A DNA stretch of 35,713 bases. Source: Actinomycetota bacterium (lineage in GTDB: Bacteria > Actinomycetota > Acidimicrobiia > IMCC26256 > PALSA-555). Position 1 is the first letter of the stretch, and each line of letters starts with the position of its first letter. This document shows, piece after piece, positions 31,794-35,713 of the stretch. The DNA lies in contig PLJD01000040.1 of assembly GCA_003140175.1 (NCBI GenBank), forward strand, positions 11,205-46,917. Reading direction: 5' to 3'. The notes under the pieces are model-generated. The model ran no database searches. It was not told the origin of the DNA and was given only the letters and a program-made list of their open reading frames with translations. A program made the position numbers and the translations under genes.

Positions 31794-32614
31794 AAACCGC
31801 CGTCGGCTCCGACGGCACCCCGATCGCCTACGAGGTGACGGGCCACCGCGACGGGCCGCCATTGCTGCTGCTCCAGGGCCTCGGGGTGGACCACCGCGGC
31901 TGGGCACTGCAGCGGTTCCCGTTCGGGCGTCGGTATCGCTGCCTCGCCGTCGACAACCGCGGGGTGGGCGCGAGCGCCGATGCCCCCCATCCGTTCTCGC
32001 TCGAGCAGATGGCCGACGACGCCATCGCGGTACTCGACGCGGAAGGCGTCGCCACCGCGCACGTGCTGGGCGCGTCGATGGGCGGCGTGCTCGCCCAGAT
32101 CCTCGCGGTGCGCCACCCGGAGCGGGTGCGTTCGCTGGTCCTGGCCTGCACCGCGTGTCGCCATCACGACTGGCGCCGCGAGCTGTTCGGCGAATGGGCC
32201 GCCGACGTGCAGGTCCACGGCATGGGCGCGCTCGGCGGAGAGGAAGGGCTGCGCTGGCTCATCGGCCCCCGCCTGCACCGCCGCCTCGGTGTGTGGCTCA
32301 ACCTCATGGCCCGCCTCCTCTTGCAAGCCGATCCGCAGAACTTCGCCGCGCAGATCCACGCCATCCTCGACGCCTCCGACGAGCTGCGCTTCGAACTGGC
32401 CGGGGTGCGCGTCGCGGCGCTCGTCATCACCGGATCCCAGGACCTCCTCACCCCCCTCGGCGACGCCGAGGAGCTCGCCGAGCTCCTCGTGCACGCCCGC
32501 CTCGTCGAGGTGCGCGGCGCCGGACACGCCCTCATGGCGGAGCAGCCCAACGCGTTCAACCGCGCCGTGTTCGCCTTCCTCAGCGAGATCGACGCCGCCC
32601 GAGCGGCCGCCTGA
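31790..32614 (+). CDS. Alpha/beta hydrolase
   Basis: A 274-residue hydrolase from GTG 31790. The catalytic triad is visible: Ser96 in GASMGG (nucleophile elbow), Asp218 in TGSQDLLTP and His246 in GAGHALM. The oxyanion block is LLLLQGLGVDHRGW, followed by VDNRGVGAS. The cap domain (about residues 120-190) has HHDWRRELFGEW and LGVWLNLMARLLLQADP. It is most like esterase/epoxide or 3-oxoadipate enol-lactonase-type hydrolases; the substrate is unknown. It ends in a palindrome shared with the convergent polyprenyl synthetase. Confidence 0.9.
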   Translation: MKTAVGSDGTPIAYEVTGHRDGPPLLLLQGLGVDHRGWALQRFPFGRRYRCLAVDNRGVGASADAPHPFSLEQMADDAIAVLDAEGVATAHVLGASMGGVLAQILAVRHPERVRSLVLACTACRHHDWRRELFGEWAADVQVHGMGALGGEEGLRWLIGPRLHRRLGVWLNLMARLLLQADPQNFAAQIHAILDASDELRFELAGVRVAALVITGSQDLLTPLGDAEELAELLVHARLVEVRGAGHALMAEQPNAFNRAVFAFLSEIDAARAAA

Positions 32615-32622
32615 CCGGTCAG
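32611..32622. terminator. 12-bp palindrome containing both convergent stop codons
   Basis: CTGACCGGTCAG is a perfect palindrome. The hydrolase stop is TGA 32612-32614 and the reverse stop of the polyprenyl synthetase is at 32621-32619. Only 4 bp separate the genes. A loop would need several central bases, so a strong hairpin is unlikely. Confidence 0.3.
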
Positions 32623-33596
32623 CTCTGGCGGTCGACCAGACCCTCCACGAGGCGCCGCAGCGAGTCGCAGACCCCCGAGTCGAGCGTGTCGGCACCCGCG
32701 AGTGCCTCGGCGGCTTTCGTGGCGTGGTCGGCGGCGACCGCGAGGGCGGCTTCGACGGCTCCGTTCGCGGCGGCCCGCTGGCGGACCTCGGCGAGACGCT
32801 GGCTGTCGAGCGGCCCGCCGAGCCGCTCCGCGAGGCCCGAGTCGTCGGCGAGGGCGTAGATGACCGGCAGGGTGTAGATGCCCTCGACCAGGTCCTGGCC
32901 CGCCGGCTTCCCGAGGGCGTCGTCGGTCGCGGTGAGGTCGAGGCAGTCGTCGACGATCTGGTAGCCGAGACCCAGATGGGTGCCGAACCGGGTGAGCGCG
33001 TCGAGGGTGGGCTCGTCCGCGGCGCTCACCATGCCGCCCACCCGACACGCGGTGGCGAACAGCGTCGCGGTCTTGCCCTCAATCGCGCTCGCGTAGTCCT
33101 CCTCGCTGCGCGCCACGTCGAAGAGATGCTGCAGTTCGAGCACCTGGCCGCGGCACAGCTCGCCGATCGTCGCCGCGAGCAGGGCCGCCACCGGCGCTCC
33201 GAGCGACGCGGCGAGCGCCGAGGCCCGCGCGAGCAGGTAGTCGCCGGCGAGGATCGCCACGATGTTCGACCAGCGCGCATTCACCGAGGGGACCCCCCGG
33301 CGGGTCTCGGCCTCGTCGATGACGTCGTCGTGGTAGAGCGAGCCGAGGTGCACGAGCTCGACGGCCACTGCCCCGGTGACCGCGTCCTCGGCGGCGGCCC
33401 GGTCCGCACCGGTCGCCGCGTAGGCCGCGCAGAGGGTCAGCGTCGGGCGGATCCGCTTGCCTCCGGCGCGCACCAGGTGGGAGGCGACGTCGCCGAGGAA
33501 CCGGTCGGGGTGACGCACCGCGCCCGCGAGCGCGTCCTCGACCCGCCCCAGATCCCCAGGCAAGAGCGGGAGCTCGAGCGTCTCCGCCAGGCCCAT
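32619..33596 (-). CDS. Trans-polyprenyl diphosphate synthase, long-chain type
   Basis: A 325-residue prenyl chain synthase from ATG 33596-33594 (MGLAETLELPLLPGDL). It has GGKRIRPTLTL, the first aspartate-rich motif DDVID (90-94, in LYHDDVIDEAETRRG), the FxxDxxGQ-type central Q region (ELCRGQVLELQ), and the second motif DDCLD (QIVDDCLDL). Residues just before the first motif are Gly85 and Ser86, not aromatic, which fits a long product. A menaquinone side chain is a reasonable guess. The sequence resembles GrcC/heptaprenyl-nonaprenyl synthases. It is alone on the minus strand, divergent from clpC across 240 bp. Confidence 0.92.
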   Translation of the reverse strand: MGLAETLELPLLPGDLGRVEDALAGAVRHPDRFLGDVASHLVRAGGKRIRPTLTLCAAYAATGADRAAAEDAVTGAVAVELVHLGSLYHDDVIDEAETRRGVPSVNARWSNIVAILAGDYLLARASALAASLGAPVAALLAATIGELCRGQVLELQHLFDVARSEEDYASAIEGKTATLFATACRVGGMVSAADEPTLDALTRFGTHLGLGYQIVDDCLDLTATDDALGKPAGQDLVEGIYTLPVIYALADDSGLAERLGGPLDSQRLAEVRQRAAANGAVEAALAVAADHATKAAEALAGADTLDSGVCDSLRRLVEGLVDRQS

Positions 33597-33836
33597 ACGC
33601 CCAAACTAGGCAGCGTCGGGCGTTTCGACCAAGCCCGGGAACATTTTCCCCTCGCCGCTCCTTGCTACCCCTCACGCGCGGCTCTGATTCGGCCGAGAAC
33701 CCCAGAAGGGGTCAGGGACGCGCAACGGTGGTCCAGACCCCGACAGGTAGACTGAATCTCCGGAGCGGCCCTCCGATCCACGGCCCCCACCGCAGTGGGG
33801 GACCGGGACCGGCAAGAGAAGGCACGGTACGCAACA

Positions 33837-35713
<1,877 letters not shown>

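Overview
This is a GC-rich window (mostly high-60s to 70% GC by eye) from an actinobacterium. The gene order and content suggest the class Acidimicrobiia or a relative; that placement is inference, not a database result. The order DUF2342 metalloprotease, tilS, hpt, ftsH, folE, folP, folB, folK, DUF2520, panC, panD, coaX, lysS, clpC follows the mycobacterial Rv3626c to Rv3596c neighbourhood. nadB and nadC are inserted before coaX, as in other actinobacteria. A SigR/RsrA-type redox sigma/anti-sigma pair supports an actinobacterial source.

Region 1 (1-14.5 kb) is an accessory-flavoured mosaic of short, mostly unrelated units. It holds the 3' end of an HtpX-like protease, a possibly decayed ORF, a flippase and calcineurin-like phosphoesterase pair, a cytidylate-kinase-like protein divergent from a DHA2-type MFS exporter, and an NTF2-like protein. 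These are followed by a ferritin-like/DUF362 fusion translationally coupled to a methyltransferase, a conserved hypothetical, a low-GC island with a DUF4234 membrane protein and an endonuclease/exonuclease/phosphatase remnant, a short-chain dehydrogenase, a TIGR03086 protein and a PQQ-type beta-propeller lipoprotein.

Region 2 (14.7-30.2 kb) is dense, conserved housekeeping DNA, nearly all on the plus strand. Genes are joined by 1-bp (TGATG/TAATG) or 4-bp (GTGA) overlaps. It covers redox stress control (sigR, rsrA), tRNA-Ile lysidine formation, purine salvage, membrane proteolysis, folate (folE, folP, folB, folK), pantothenate/CoA (DUF2520, panC, panD, coaX), NAD (nadB, nadC) and lysyl-tRNA formation. 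A phosphatase-fold protein that has lost its catalytic cysteine sits between folP and folB.

Region 3 (30.2-35.7 kb) lies between lysS and clpC, where mycobacteria carry lsr2. Here it holds a short-chain dehydrogenase-fold protein lacking the usual catalytic lysine, an acyltransferase-fold protein lacking the NHxxxxD residues, an intact alpha/beta hydrolase and a convergent long-chain polyprenyl synthetase. The window ends inside clpC.

The most unusual observations are the catalytically altered phosphatase-like protein in the folate operon, the ferritin-DUF362 fusion, two genes (ftsH and the MFS exporter) whose natural N termini point to non-canonical start codons, and the paired catalytically altered enzymes after lysS. 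No tRNA, rRNA, CRISPR array or insertion sequence was found.
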